A stretch of 64,000 nt of DNA from Ancistrus triradiatus (GCA_025084515.1 JAJAGP010000888.1:196001-260000); one strand, 5' to 3'; positions 24,191-37,530 are shown, counted from the first letter of the stretch. Numbers and translations are program-made. Notes: a model not told the origin generated them from the letters alone.

Positions 24191-24958
24191 GACCATTTTC
24201 ATGTAACAATTTTTAGTAGCCAGAGTTTCAGTGCAGTTGTAGGCATTGCTGATCGTGAATTGCAGCGGCGTCTCATGATGTGACTATGACATGTCTTATG
24301 ACAGAGGGTTTGAGTGTTAATCAGAGGGTTAATCATACACTACACAGAGGATTTTTTATTTATTAATTTTTTTACATTTGACTCAGAAGTTACTTTTCTG
24401 GAAACTTTTCTTCTTCAACGTAATATTTGTGTATGTTTAATAAAAATATGTCAGCTCCGATTTCTAACTTTGTAAGAGTTCCTGTCTTGCAGTGCCACAT
24501 CCTTTAATACAGTTTTGCAAACTTAGAAATGTTGCTTTGAAAGGGGGAAAATGTGAATTAAGGGTTGCAGATTCTTTTCTCCCTTTGTAATGGTTTAGCA
24601 CTAAACATCTTCAATAAAAGCCTTTCCTGCCTAATAGTGAAAGACTGCTGTGTTATTTTTGTTTCAGTCTACAGCCAGTCCCTGTTTTACGATGGCCTGA
24701 CTTTATTTCGACTTTATGATGGGAATCCGATAATAAACCTAAATACACAATCAGTAGAAACTGCACTCTGAATTTCATTTTATTCCACGGGCAATCGATA
24801 TGTGGTATGATGCTCTCTTGCACCCTCCCGTGCTAAGTGAGGAAGTCAGCAGTGTGTGATGCAGAGAGACATGGTGGGAGTGATGAATGCTGGGTAAATA
24901 AGTTTTATGTTAATGATTTTGCCCAACTTTAATGATGCTATGATGTATACAGTATACA

Positions 24959-25551
24959 GTGGTGCTTGAAAGTTTGTGAACCCTTTAGATATACCCCTTT
25001 TCTATATTTCTGCATAAATATGACCTAAAATCATCAGATTTTCACACTAGTCCTAAAAGTAGATAAAGAGAACCCAGTTAAACAAATGAGACAATAATAT
25101 TATACTTGGTCATTTATTTATTGAGGAAAATGATCCAATATTACATATTAGTGAGTGGCAAAAGTATGTGACCCTCTATGATTAGCAGGTAATTTGAAGG
25201 TGAAATTAGAGTCAGGTGTTTTCAATCAGTGGGATGACAATCAGGTGTGAGTGGGCACCCTGTTTTATTTAAAGAACAGGGATCTATCAAAGTCTGCTCT
25301 TCACAACACGTTTGTGGAAGTGTATCATGGCACGGACAAAGGAGATTTCTGAGGACCTCAGAAAAAGAGCTGTTGATGTTCTTCAGGCTGGAAAAGGTTA
25401 CGAAACCATCTCTAAAGAGTTTGGACTCCACCAATCCACAGNNNNNNNNNNNNNNNNNNNNNNNNNNNNNNNNNNNNNNNNNNNNNNNNNNNNNNNNNNN
25501 NNNNNNNNNNNNNNNNNNNNNNNNNNNNNNNNNNNNNNNNNATTCAAGCAC
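24959..25551 (+). mobile_element. Tc1-like element (GTGCTTGAAAGTTTGTGAACC type) broken by the gap
   Basis: The left end reads CAGTGGTGCTTGAAAGTTTG. The transposase N-terminus reads ARTKEISEDLRKRAVDVLQA and EFGLHQST before the N run at 25442. The right terminus (TTCAAGCACC) may lie just after the gap, so the gap probably hides most of the transposase. Confidence 0.8.
25442..25541. other. Assembly gap of exactly 100 N
   Basis: A run of 100 N, the conventional size for a gap of unknown length. It falls inside a Tc1-like element whose left end starts at 24959, so it is probably a collapsed or unresolved repeat. Confidence 0.99.
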
Positions 25552-25796
25552 CAAAAGAAAACAACGGAGCTTAGGAATCAGCATCAATGTAGGGATTATT
25601 AGGATCCAGTTAGGTTGGCTTGTTCGTGCGAATTGTGCACACCTTGAATGTTTCTGTACATGTTATGTCGTTCTTCCAGTTTGTTCCTTAACACCTACTT
25701 TTGTATATATACTTTGACACAGGAGGTTGTGTTGCAGAAAGCTTAAATTCTGCGGCCCGAAGATTGATATGAAGAGCAGTTTACAGAGCGCCGTTC

Positions 25797-26972
25797 ATGC
25801 CGTCAGTCCTTCCAATGCGTCGATGGAAAGCCACCCTGCTGCAGAACTTGCGTTGGTCGAGCCCTGTGACTTGTGCACTGGCTGTTTGTGTGCTGACATT
25901 CGGAGTGATCCTGCCACTGTGCTGCCACCGCTGCCTGTACTCCTACTACTTCCTGAAATCGGTGTATCTGGACCAGATGAGTAATGAGGCTCTACAGAGG
26001 AGTTACACTAAAGGCCAGGATGCTTTTAGCTACTGGAAGGACGTGCCGGACGCCAAAGCTGCTGAGGAGCACGTCGCAGAGCGGCCTGACGTGCTGGTGA
26101 CGGTGGTGACGGCACGAAGACCTGAAGGGCAGGACTATCACTACTTACTGCAGGTGATGCAGAGGCTGGACGTTCTCCGACGAGATTGTGGAGAACTCCC
26201 GTGCGCTGCTGTGTTGGTGTGCGACGTGGAAAGGGGTCCGCTGAAGAACGAAGACGCCGCGATCGTGGAGAAACGGTTCCGCGTGGTGAGAAGGCCGAAG
26301 GGTGCCGAGGAGGACGTGAACATCTTCGAGAAGGAGAAGAGGGATTACGTGTTCTGCATTCGCCAAAGCATGGAGACCATCAAGCCGAGGAACTTGGTGG
26401 TGCTGGAGGACGACGCGCTGCCCAGGAGCGACTTCTTCGACGTCATTGGGGATTTGCTACGTCGCAGGTTTATTTCAAGGTCGCTTTACGTGAAGTTGTA
26501 TCACCCAGAACGGCTACAGCGCTACTGGAACCCAGAGCCGTACCGCATCCTCGAGTGGGTGGGGCTCGGAGTGGTGGGGGCGTCTGCCTTCATTTTCTTC
26601 CTGCCTTTTATCACCCGCGTTTCGCGACCATTTTCTCTGCCGCTCTTCCTCTTCTTGGTTGCTTACATAATGGCAGGGGTTGAGCTTATAGGGAGACACT
26701 ATCTTCTGGAGCTGAGGCGGGTTTTGCCCCAGTTGTATGCCGTGTCACCCGCTACAGAGTGCTGCACGCCCGCCATGATGTTCCCCGGAAACACTTCCTA
26801 TCAGGTCGCTGCTCTGCTGGATTCTGTCACGTGCGCAAGGGGGAACGCCAAAGATATCGTGCTGTACCGGCAGGCGAGCTCCGCCCACAGCCTCGAACCC
26901 AACGCCGTGCAGCACATCGGAGCCTATTCCTCCGTCAGACCAAACCCGGGCCGTCCCAAACTCCTGCGATGA
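25797..26972 (+). CDS. pgap4: PGAP4 (TMEM246), GPI-GalNAc transferase, intronless
   Basis: PGAP4 is a Golgi glycosyltransferase that adds the N-acetylgalactosamine side branch to the first mannose of GPI anchors after attachment to protein. A single uninterrupted 391-codon frame (human about 403) aligns by eye with human TMEM246. It has an N-terminal membrane segment at about residues 25-47 (VTCALAVCVLTFGVILPLCC), then YSYYFLKSVYLDQMS. The catalytic acidic motif LVVLEDDALP has E204-D205-D206, and EKRDYVFC lies upstream of it. A hairpin of two further membrane segments lies at about 256-274 and 280-300; it begins after ILEWVGLGVVG and is followed by the family signature VELIGRHYLLELRRVLPQLY and CCTPAMMFPG. 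This tandem-TM insertion in a GT-A fold is typical of PGAP4. An acceptor-like CACAG at about 25726-25730 suggests a spliced 5'UTR exon just upstream. A nearby Met at residue 7 is an alternative start. Confidence 0.9.
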   Translation: MPSVLPMRRWKATLLQNLRWSSPVTCALAVCVLTFGVILPLCCHRCLYSYYFLKSVYLDQMSNEALQRSYTKGQDAFSYWKDVPDAKAAEEHVAERPDVLVTVVTARRPEGQDYHYLLQVMQRLDVLRRDCGELPCAAVLVCDVERGPLKNEDAAIVEKRFRVVRRPKGAEEDVNIFEKEKRDYVFCIRQSMETIKPRNLVVLEDDALPRSDFFDVIGDLLRRRFISRSLYVKLYHPERLQRYWNPEPYRILEWVGLGVVGASAFIFFLPFITRVSRPFSLPLFLFLVAYIMAGVELIGRHYLLELRRVLPQLYAVSPATECCTPAMMFPGNTSYQVAALLDSVTCARGNAKDIVLYRQASSAHSLEPNAVQHIGAYSSVRPNPGRPKLLR

Positions 26973-27195
26973 TCAGTTGTGAAGACAAGGTGTGTCAGAG
27001 CGGGTAGACAGTTTTAATGAACTGATTTAGAATTTACTGACTTGATCTGAATTAGAGTTAGGCTTTAATCACTAATAGCCTTACCTGCAGAGTGACCACT
27101 CCCACAAGAAACTTAAGAATACAGGTGTGCGCCGCTTAACGACCATGTCGGCCAGACATTACGTGACTGACTAGTATCGACGTAACGTTAGAAAA

Positions 27196-27201
27196 AATAA
27201 A
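27196..27201 (+). promoter_or_regulatory. pgap4: Candidate polyadenylation signal AATAAA for pgap4
   Basis: A canonical AATAAA lies about 225 nt downstream of the pgap4 stop codon, on the same strand and before any clear mobile-element copy. It is the first such hexamer after the coding region. No transcript evidence is available here. Confidence 0.35.
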
Positions 27202-27964
27202 CAAACCGGATGTTACCATAGTCACATAGGCTTTTTATGCTACTGTTACAGGCTACATGTCTGTCCCTCGACGCATTTTAACTTGCCCTTTTCTTGGTAC
27301 TCGGAGCACTTGCTTAAACTTGTTTCAGCCGAAACTTGATTCGCCATTCACGATTCAGGTTCTCAATAGCCCTCACAGACGATCTCCACAATTTTTATCA
27401 TGTCTTACTTTATTTTCACATCTACAGTACTGTATTCTTAGTGCAAATAAGTCTCCATGGATCCTAAAAAGGGTAGTTTAGAAGAGCCAACCGAAAGCAA
27501 ATCAGGAATCGAATGCACCCGAACACAGGCTGCAGTTGGCTTCGCAGCTTTGCTAGCGCCCAGAGTTCACCAATAGAGTAAGTGTTTTGCTTTTACTTTT
27601 CACTTTCAGTCATTTACTCATTAAATTTGAGATTTTTCAACACTTTATTATAAAATAAGCTTGTGTTAATGATCTTGGCCAACTGTAGGTTAATGAAAGT
27701 GTTTTAAAAATTAACTTGCATATCATTACTTATCATAGTATCCTTTCCGTACCTCCGCTTTTATACAGTACAGATCACGCTACCAAACACTCGTTAAACT
27801 CATCGGTGTAGTTTCATTCATTCACTTCGGCTGCAAGGTCCGGAGTTAAAACACAGATTTTCCCATTATAATTTGTTCAAATTGTTAAGACCTTGCAACG
27901 GACGTTGATTGAATGGTCGTCAAACTGCGCATACCTGTAGTAATATGTACTCTTCCACATTTTC

Positions 27965-28220
27965 CCCACTTGTCCTGGTCAGGGTCACCCTGGTCTTTCC
28001 TGGAGTCTGTCCCAGGTACACAGGGAGCAGCCATATGTGTGCCTTGGCCAGCCCATTGTGGGGGTTGCTGTTGCACTGCTGATGGATGATCTTCGAGTGG
28101 CCTCTACTCCCACAGACACAGCCAATAGTGCCTGCATGTTATATCCGACCGGCCAGAAGGAAGACTTAAATCCAGTTCACTGCGGTGGTGGGTTAGCGTC
28201 TTAGACCACTTTGCCACCCA
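27965..28220. repeat. Dispersed repeat copy
   Basis: Has TGTCCTGGTCAGGGTCACC, GGCCAGCCCATTGTGGGGGT and GATGGATGATCTTCGAGTGG, matching the family at 5040 and 23788. Intergenic between pgap4 and tpcn3. Confidence 0.45.
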
Positions 28221-28721
28221 AGTGTCCCTTAAAAAATATTTAGAGGGGGCTAAAATCTGAGACCACTAGTGAAGATGCTTCCAATTTAATACAGCTGGCA
28301 TGATTGCCACTCGTTTGTGTAAAATCTGTTGATCCCTGTTATCTCAGCATGGTTTCACATTATTGGAAAGAGCATGTTGGGATGTGCTGGGTGCTCGGCT
28401 TTCTCTGTCTTCAAGGTGACTCTGAAGGAAAGTCCAAGACAGTCAGCACTCCTTGGTCTTCTTTGGTCTTCAAGTAGTTGTTGGAAAGTTTTGAGGTGTA
28501 TTTTGGGTCCTTATCTTGGTGCAATATGAGTCCTTCTCTACAAAGATCCAAACAAGCATCTTCTCTTTTGGCTCCCACTGTATATACATTATTACATCCT
28601 GGTTGAGGTCTCCAGCGCCCATCAGTGAATCAGTAAGCTCATGAATCACAATCTATCCATTAACTATTGGTTGTATAATGTATGTAGGTATACAGTTGCT
28701 ACCTCTTGCCTATGTGTTGCT

Positions 28722-28908
28722 GGGACTGTGGTGGCTTAGCAGTTCTTGGACTTGTAGAGCAGAAGGTCCAGAGTTTAAGTCCCACCTCTGCCAAGCTGCC
28801 ACTGTTGGGTCCTTGAGCAAGACCTTTAGCCCATTAACTGTGAGATCGTATCAGCTGTAAGTCGCTGGGATAGTGGAGTCTGCTAAATGACTAAATATAA
28901 ATGTAAAT
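28722..28908 (+). repeat. tRNA-derived SINE
   Basis: Same family as 14262: GGGACTGTGGTGGCTTAGCA head, AGCAGAAGGTCCAGAGTTTA, and a CTGCTAAATGACTAAATAT tail. The B box is slightly diverged. Confidence 0.8.
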
Positions 28909-29099
28909 ATTATTTCCTCTATGCTTTCTCTCAATAGAAGCGATCAACGCTGGCCACATAGTGACATGGTAGTGTGTTATGAGGCCCTGTGCTACTGAGA
29001 CTTTTCAGCACCTCAGTTGTTATTAGGGAATACTCACACTATGCCCGGTTGCCTTGTACCGTGCCAGAGCATGATTGCGATAACACTACATGCACGCTG

Positions 29100-32000
29100 T
29101 GCCAGACAGAGCTTGTAAGGGGAGTCAGAGACGTTCTATAAGGAGGAGACGGGTCGCTGGTTGAATTATGAATGGGACTGTAGAACAGAAGCCCCCGCCC
29201 TGTCATTAGAGAGATCCAAATGTGTCGTAGAGGGCGGTGGCAAGTCTTGGCCCCTTTGTAGTGGCAGGATGCACCTGCACAATAGCCAGAATAATCTTAA
29301 AAATCCCATTTTTTGTGTTTTGAACGCAACAACGCAGGTAAGATGGAGGATTTTTGTCTGATTATACCATTTAGATGATTTCTCTTTCAGTTTCGGATAT
29401 ATAGGTCTCTCCCCATTCAAAGAAATAGGAGTCTGGTCTTTTAACGTACTGCTTTTAACTGGAACTGGGATTGAAAACAAAAAGATGCTGCTACCATGTG
29501 CACTACTCTAACGTTGTTTATTTTTTGCAAATATTTACATATTTTCATTTTTATCCCAGAAAGAATTGGATGCTGTTATCTGGTAATAAATGTTGTCGTT
29601 AAGCACAATAAAACTCTAGTTTTTAAATATATAATCAAGTGCAAACAGACAGTGCATTTTATAGCTTAAATAAATGTTCATTTAAGTTCAGCAAGTTCTC
29701 ATTTATTGATATTAGTTTTATCAGTGATATCAGCTCTCTAAATAATCGGCATCGCCCATTAAAAACCCATATCGGTCGACCACTAATACAAATGTTTATA
29801 AATTGCTTTATATAATTAAAAAATAGCACACAAGAGCTTTTAGATTCCGCAATGAGTCTCTTGTGGTAGTGCTCATCTCCCCACACTCGAAGCCATCACG
29901 CTAGTCATGCAAAACACATTTTGGGATTTAGAAATGCTCGGGTACGGTACAGATCGCTTAGTGTGAGTACACCCTTATTTGAGTATGGCTCACCAACTAG
30001 CTTAAAATGTCTTTAGCTTGACACCATTTAAAGGCTATCATGTCAGTGCGTTGAGAATGCTTTACCAAGTGGCCAGTGGTTATCCTGGTGATCCGAATCA
30101 GTTAGAATCTGACTGAGTAAGGATCTGAAGTAGAATGTGACTTGGACTAAACAAGATTGTGAATCATGATGATGCAAACTCTGAATCAGTCAGAATTTGA
30201 GTTATCTAATGCCTTCATTGAAGCACCAGCACTTTGTTACTACAGCTTATAAATCAAAGCTTCCTTCTTTAGAAGTGTCATGGTTTTGCTGAGAAGATTT
30301 ATGAACACATGTACTCTCCTTTCTTTCTGCTTTTAATCATGGGCTACAGTTAATTAGATAAAAGCCATTTTGTACATGATAAGAGGCGGCGTGTGAGAGT
30401 TTAATATAAGAGCGTGTTTGTTTGTGTGGAAGTTAGGCACCACATAAGAATGTTGTTCTACAATATTAGAAGTGCTGATGGATATATAGGTGTGTATACA
30501 TTCCACCCAGTGGGTGTCATTTGCTTGTTGCTTGTTTCATTGTCTATATTTTTCAACACTGAATCTAAAAACACAGACATTTAACTATTCATAATGAGTA
30601 TTGGTCCATCTCAGACAAATTTATTACATTTTTTACAAGGTTTCTCCTGGTACTGTTATGCAGTCATTTTGCTCTTTATATAAGAAACAGGACTTTTCAG
30701 CACAGAATTAACACCCATGTAAAATGTAACCACATGGCATCCATACTAATAGCATTAGGACACATAGCACATTCTAACGATGTACAAGAAAATATTTTTA
30801 CAAAAAAACAAATAACAACCCAAAATAATTTCGGTAACAGGATAGTAAGTTGAGATTGAAATTATCAGTCATAGTTACAATATCATCATGTATACAGGAA
30901 AAAAGAGAACATTTACTTTTGCTCTTCCAGTGATCTTCAGAAGATCCAGATGATCCAACTTCCTACTGAACATGTGGCTCATGGTATGTTCCATAATTTT
31001 CAGAAGTGGGAATATTAGGGTAACAGGGTTGAATGAAAAGATAGGGACATGACTAAAATTCTAAGCATAATGTTATGGATTTCTTTTGAAAATCATATTT
31101 ACGGCATAGAAGGAATATGGAGTGACAAAACGATGCAAAAAAATATTTAATTGGAAAGTGTAATGACCAGGGACACCTAACAAATACTATTTTTAGTGTT
31201 CTGGGTACTTTTTGTTAATGTTTTAAAACCTTACATTTGCAATTGTGCAGGACACTTTGCTTAATAATAAAATGTTATACAGTTAATTATGTTAATTATC
31301 CATACATATCCTGTCCTGGGGGTGGAACTGGCACCCATTTGGTGGAATGGCTCCACTATAATAGGTGTTGAGGTAACTAGCGTAACATTACCATGCACGT
31401 GAAACTCCTAAGGGGGGCACTGTTGAGGGGGATTCTTGTGATAATGGAGAGTTTAATAACAGTGAACCAGTAACTGTCCAAAAACTACAAGTTAATACCT
31501 GTGAATCATGATGAGAACAGAGAAGCTGTGAAATGACAACACTGTAATGTAAAAAACTTGTGAGAAAATAATCATTTTTGTGTTGTAGCTTTAATCTGCT
31601 TCAGTTAAGGATCAGTTAAGGATCTCGCAAAAGTGTATAGAAGATCCTAGATTGAATTTTGATTGTCGATAGTGAGTGCCGAATCCTACAGCATGACTAA
31701 TAGATGTACTGTGCTTTTGTAATAAGCTTTGGCATGAAGAATCTGATTGAGCAAATTCTGCACTAGTGAGCCTTGAAATCTTTATTTTTTCCAGCAGTTG
31801 ACTGAAAGTGCCTTACTGTGGTGGGATTCGAACCCTTGACCTTTGTGCTTTGTGTTTCACTGCCGTTCTTTGTTCCACGTCACAGTTTCGACATTAATCC
31901 TCTTGCCGCCTTCGATTTTTCACACACTACCTGCCTGTTTGTATTTGTATCCTGCCATAAGCTGCCGGTGGGAATTTGTTTAATGTTTACTTTCTGTTCA

Positions 32001-33900
32001 TGTGGCCTGATTGGCTAAAGTAATGTGGTGGTTGTACTGGTTTGCATGAAGGTAAACTTCTTTGAAATTCCACCTCCAGTCAGCGCCTTTGTGCATTGTT
32101 TGGCTCCGTCGGAATGAGTAGAATGTGACGTGCCAAAAGACAAAGCTGTCTGGACACATCTTCTACACGTGTTATTTCAGACAAACTGGTAACAATAATG
32201 TGCTGCATACAGGCATGAAATCTCCACGTACAAAACATCCCCAGGCATGAGATCTTAACCTGAATGAGTTATACAGAAGTCTTTTTTTTCCGCTAAAGCA
32301 CTGTTGACAACAGAGCATCGAGTCAAAGCTAAGCCCACAACCCCAACTGAGCAAGCCTAGGGCAACAGTGGCAAGGAAACACTCCCTAAATGTGATGACA
32401 GTTTGGAGAGGGGTTATTCCAGCATGAAGACGTGCTTGTGGAACATGCAGCTGCGGCATGAAAACTTGCTTTTGCGCATGAGGAACCTTCACATTCAGAA
32501 TGAAGGCGTTATTAGAAACGAACACATGCATGTAAAACAGCTTTTCTAATGTAAACCGCCCCCTTGTGGCAGCCTCAGGTTCTGCCCATCGATGGGTTTT
32601 TTCATTCTGACGTGAAACAAACCTTAAAAATGGACTAAATGTAAAATAAAATCTTCTTACTCATTTCACAAGAAGCATTCTCATATATAAATATATATTT
32701 CTCATTTTTATTCATTTTTTTTGTTTGTAACTTTTGTGTTTATGTAATTGTTCCTATTTTTTTTACAACCGTTTCCGATTGTGTTGTGCTAAAATCTACG
32801 TTGTTATAGCCATATTTGTTTTTGCAAAACTAAATTAAATTAAAAAAGAAAAGCTAGCTGGAACCTGTTGGCTTGAAAACGCAGTTGAATAGTATGGTTA
32901 GATGTCAGTTGTAATTAAAAAATTTGCAACTTTACATGTCAATGACATTTGCCTTTTTCTGTGCCAGAGTTTTAAAACATTAGCACATTAATGAAATGTG
33001 TGTATGATGAAAAAGATAAAAGATGAAATAGGTTTATGATTTGATGCACCACACTGAAGTACAAATTGCAAAACGTCTGACTGAACCAAATAAAATAAAG
33101 TGTCAAATCACCTTTACAGTGAAATTATTACATGTAACAGGAAATATGTATTTTAAAAGTTTACTGGGCAACAGCATTTGTTTGCCTTGCTGCTCCTCCC
33201 ATTGCAATAGCATGGTCTATGTCACCCCTAGTGGGCGCCCGCACTTTGAAAATCACTGCTCTAGAACTCAGGGTAGGGAGATACAGTACTGTTCTGGAAG
33301 GACTGTACTGTAGAACTGTAGTTCACCACCCTGTGTTCCAGACGATTCAAATTTAGTCTGATGCATCAAATCATAAAGCTAATACACCTTTCTTTATTTT
33401 TTACTATTAAAGATCTTAAGTAGTGAGAATGCTTCTTGTGAAATATGTAGACAGATTTTATTTTATATTTATTAATTTTTAATGTCCTATCAGATGGTGC
33501 AGAAAAAATGGTCCATGTGTAGAACGTGAGGATGCCACTAGGCATCGGTTTCCATAGCAACAGCAGTAAATTAAATTTTTTACCTGAATGTCTTCATTCC
33601 GAATGTGAAGGTTCTGCAAACATATCTTCATGCTGGAAAGGAATGTCAGTAAAGGCAAGAATGACTCCCCCATAGCTGTTGGAGTAGCACAGGACACACT
33701 TTATGGATGTAATTTTTGGGTGTCCACAAACTTTTGGTTGTATAGTACATATAGATGCACTTTGTAGGTATACAGTTGCTACCTCTTGCCTATCTGTTGC
33801 TTTGTTACCTCTGCTTTCCTTCAGTAGAAGGAACTTCCCCTGATCGTAGAAGTAGATGGTGGTGCATCCTGAGAACATCCCTGAAGTTCGCCTCATAATG
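29100..33900. other. Gene-poor stretch
   Basis: No coding exon recognised on either strand. It contains a hAT-like fragment at about 29700-29790 (words CATATCGGTCGACCAC and ATCGGCATCGCCC), a short GAATCAG-rich stretch at about 30090-30200, and a fragment of the GCCTAGGGC repeat at 32335. Everything else is AT-rich unique-looking sequence. Confidence 0.6.
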
Positions 33901-33903
33901 ACA

Positions 33904-34977
33904 TACAGGGGTGCTTGAAGGTTTGTGAACCCTTTTGAATTTTCAATATTTCTGCAGAAATATGACAAAAAATAAAATCAGATTTTCACTTTATCTGAAA
34001 GTAGATAGAGAACCCAGTTAAACAAATGAGACAAAACTATTATACTTGAATTACACCTGAATATTGGAAAATGATCCAATATTACATATTATTGAGTGGC
34101 AAAAGTATGTGAACCTCTAGGATTAGCAGTTAAGTTGAAGGTGAAATTAGAGTCAGGTGTTTTCAATCAATGGGATGACAATCAGGTGTGAGTGGGCACA
34201 CTGTTTTATTTAAAGAAGTCTGCTCTTCACAACACGTTTGTGGAAGTGTATCATGGCATGAACAAAGAAGAAAAGAGTTGTTGATGCTCATCAGGCTGGA
34301 ACAGGTTAAAAACCATCTCTAAAGAGTTTGGACCATGTTTTCACAGTTGAGATAAGGTTCTTATGCTGGAATGCAGTGTTTTCCTTTCTCCAAACACGAT
34401 TTTGGTCTCATCCGTGCACAGTACATTCTGAATCTCAAGAGAAAGGTGGGTCATGCAGCCAAGACAACGACCCTAAGCACACAAGCCGTTCTATACCAAC
34501 CAAAATGGTTAAAGAAGAATAAAGTTAATGTTTTGGAATGGCCAAGTCAAAGTCTAATCCAATGGAAAATGTTGTGGAAGGACCTGGAGCAAGCAGCTAA
34601 TGTGAGGAAAACCCACCAACATCCCAGAGCTGAAGCTGTTCTGTATGGAGGAATGGGCTAAAGTTCCTCCAAGCCGGTGTGCAGGACTGATCACAGCTAC
34701 AGGAAACGTTTAGTTGCAGTTATTGCTGCCACAAGGGGGGTCACACCAGACACAGCTAAGGTATGTAATATTGCCACTCACTTTTCTGTAAATAATTGGA
34801 AATTTCCCTCAATATAATATCTTTCAAGTATAATCTTTTTGTTCATTTGTTTAACTGGGTTTCTTTATCTACTTTTAGGACTTGTGTGCCAAATTTGATG
34901 ATGTTTTAGGTCATAGTTTTTATTTATGAAAATTTAGAAAATTCTAAAGGGTTCACAAACTTTCAAGCACCACTGTA
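33904..34977 (+). mobile_element. Tc1-like element with internal deletion
   Basis: Left end GGGGTGCTTGAAGGTTTGTG; right end AAACTTTCAAGCACCACTG. The transposase middle is missing: sequence jumps from the N-terminal helix region to the DNDPKHTS part. Remaining words include ACGACCCTAAGCACACAAGC and AATGGCCAAGTCAAAGTC. Inactive. Confidence 0.85.
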
Positions 34978-35847
34978 TGTGTTATCAAGCTCGATGCTAC
35001 TGTGGATTTTCAAACACATCAATGTCTCTAATTTGAATATAGCCCACCAACCAGCTCAAAGTGTCTTTTTTTTTTGATGACCACTTGGTGAATCTTTCTC
35101 AACACACTGACTTGATAGTCTTTGGTGGTCCTGTTGTGGTTCTCCATGTTGCTGGACTGATTGTGGTAGTAACAAAAGACATCAGGCATTAATGACGTAC
35201 CTACCAAGTGCACCTATATAGTAGATGAACCTTTGTGAAAACTGTGTGAATGTTTGACAATTAAGCTCAATTTTCAGAACACCAATCATCTGGATTAATT
35301 CAGATTGCTGATTCACTGTAATTTGTGTATGAATATATTTTATAATACCTAAGTGATATTACAAATCTCTTATTGATGCACTTTGTTGATCATTGAAATT
35401 GATTAAATAAGATGTTATAAGAATTATAAGATGATGCTGTAACCAATCAGCACTTCAGCACCACATGCTGAAGATATTGATCTTATCCTGCAAATAAAGA
35501 ATTTGAGAACTTCTGGAAAGTTTGTGTTTGTCATCATTGCTCCATAAAGTCAATGTTATGCAAATGTTTGAGAACGCCTATTCATGGATATTTTCAGGGA
35601 GCAAACTTAAATATGTGCTATATCTGCACATTTTTAATGCATGCATTTAAAAACATTGGAACATTTAAAACATGAGATACAAACGTTTGTGCACCTTTTC
35701 TACTTTTTGTAAGGTAATATGACATGCTATTGGTTCATTAAAATATGCAGAAAAGCATCATGATTAAGTTGAGTTTCTGATTTTCAGTACCATGTCATTC
35801 ACTACAGTTAGACATGGTGTATAGAAAAAAATACTGTGTCCATCCAG

Positions 35848-37182
35848 GTGTTTTAGTCAATGGGATGACAATCAGGTGTGAGTGGGCACCCTGTTTTATT
35901 TAAAGAACAGGGATCTATCAAGTCTGCTCTTCACAACATGTTTGAGGAAGTGTATCATGGCACGAAACAAAGGAGATTTCTGAGGGCCTCAGTAAAAGAG
36001 TTGTCTGATGCTCATCAGGCTGGAAAATGTTACAAAAACCATCTCTAAAGAGTTGACTCCATCCCAATCCACATTCAGACAGATTGTGTACAAAATGGAG
36101 GAAATTCAAGACTCCAAGATCACTCCAAGTGCCAAGCTTAATGTAATATTTGGTGAGGTCACAAAGGACCACAGGGTAACTTCTAAGCAACTGAAGGCCC
36201 TCTCTCACAGTGGCTAATGTTAATGTTCATGAGTCCACCATCAGAAGAACACTGAACAACAATGGTGTGCATGGCAGGGTTGCAAGGAGAAAGCCACTGC
36301 TCTCCAAAAAGAACATTGCTGCTGTCTGCAGTTTGCTAAAGATCATGTGGAACAAGCCAGAAGGCTATTGGTAGAATGTTATTTTTTGTGGATGGAGGAG
36401 ACCAAAATAAACTTTTTTGGTTTAAAAGAAAAGCGTTATGTTTGGAGAAAGGAAAACACTGCATTCCAGCATAAGAAACCTTATCCCATCTGTGAAATAT
36501 GGTGGTGGTTAGTATCATGGTTTGGGCCTGTTTTGCTGCATCTGGCCAGGACGGGCTTTGCAATCATTGACGGAACAATGAATTCTGAATGATATCAGAG
36601 AATTCTAAAGGAAAATATCCGGACATCTGTCCATGAACTGAATCTCAAGAGAAGGTGGGTCATGCAGCAAGACAACGACCCTAAGCACACAAGTCGTTCT
36701 ACCAAAGAATGTTTAAAGAAGAATAAGAATAAAGTTAATGTTTTGGAATGGCCAAGTCAAAGTCCTGACCTTAATCCAATGGAAATGGCGTGGAAGGACC
36801 TGAGGCGAGCAGTTAATGTGAGGAAACCCACCAACATCCCAGAGCTGAAGCTGTTCTGTACGAAGGAATGGGCTAAAATGCCTCCAAGGACTCATCAACA
36901 GTTACAGGAAATTATTAGCTGCAGTTATTGCTGCACAGGGGGGTCACACCAGATACTGAAAGCAAAGGTTCACATACTTTTGCCACTCACTAATATGTAA
37001 TATTGGATCATTTTCTTCAATAAATAAATGACCAAGTATAATATGTTTGTCTCATTTGTTTAACTGGGTTCTCTTTATCTACTTTTAGGACTTGTGTGAA
37101 AATCTGATCATGTTTTAGGTCACATTTATGCAGAAATATAGAAAATTCTAAAGGGTTCACAAACTTCAAGCACAACTGTATA
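35848..37182 (+). mobile_element. Tc1-like element, most complete copy of its family
   Basis: The left terminus is missing; homology starts at CAGGTGTTTTAGTCAATGGG. Plus-strand frames retain EETKINFFGLKEKRYVW, then QQDNDPKHTSRST (second catalytic Asp) and EWPSQSPDLNPMEMAWKDL (third catalytic Glu). The frames are broken, so it is not active. The right end is TTCAAGCACAACTGTA. Confidence 0.87.
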
Positions 37183-37503
37183 TGCAGTATTAATGACCTG
37201 AAAATAATCAGTAAAAAAGGCTGACTACATTGCCAAGTATTTTGTGTAACCTCCCAATACACATACAACTTGACTTCTCATTACTTTAATAAGTAGCAAG
37301 ACAAGGCCAGGTTATTCATGTTTGAAGTTGTACTAACCTATGTCTTGACATTGTCAAATAAGTAGCTCTTGTCTTGTTTTAAATCCATGTAAATCCATGT
37401 GTACTTCTAAACCAAAAACAAGACAAGATATTTTGCAAGCTTTTGAATACTCAGACATGTTACATTTGTGCTTTATAATCAAACATTTCAAACATTCTTT
37501 CAG

Positions 37504-37530
37504 GATTTTATCTTTGTGTACAAGAAGACT
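37504..37530 (+). other. Orphan exon-like 27-nt segment
   Basis: A TTCTTTCAG acceptor, then nine codons reading DFIFVYKKT, then a perfect GTAAGTGAAT donor. There is no neighbouring exon on either side, so it may be chance or the remnant of a lost gene. Confidence 0.15.

Noticed and set aside
29166..29480. Minus-strand 104-codon frame
   Set aside because: No splice signals, no domain, and unremarkable composition in a gene-poor stretch.
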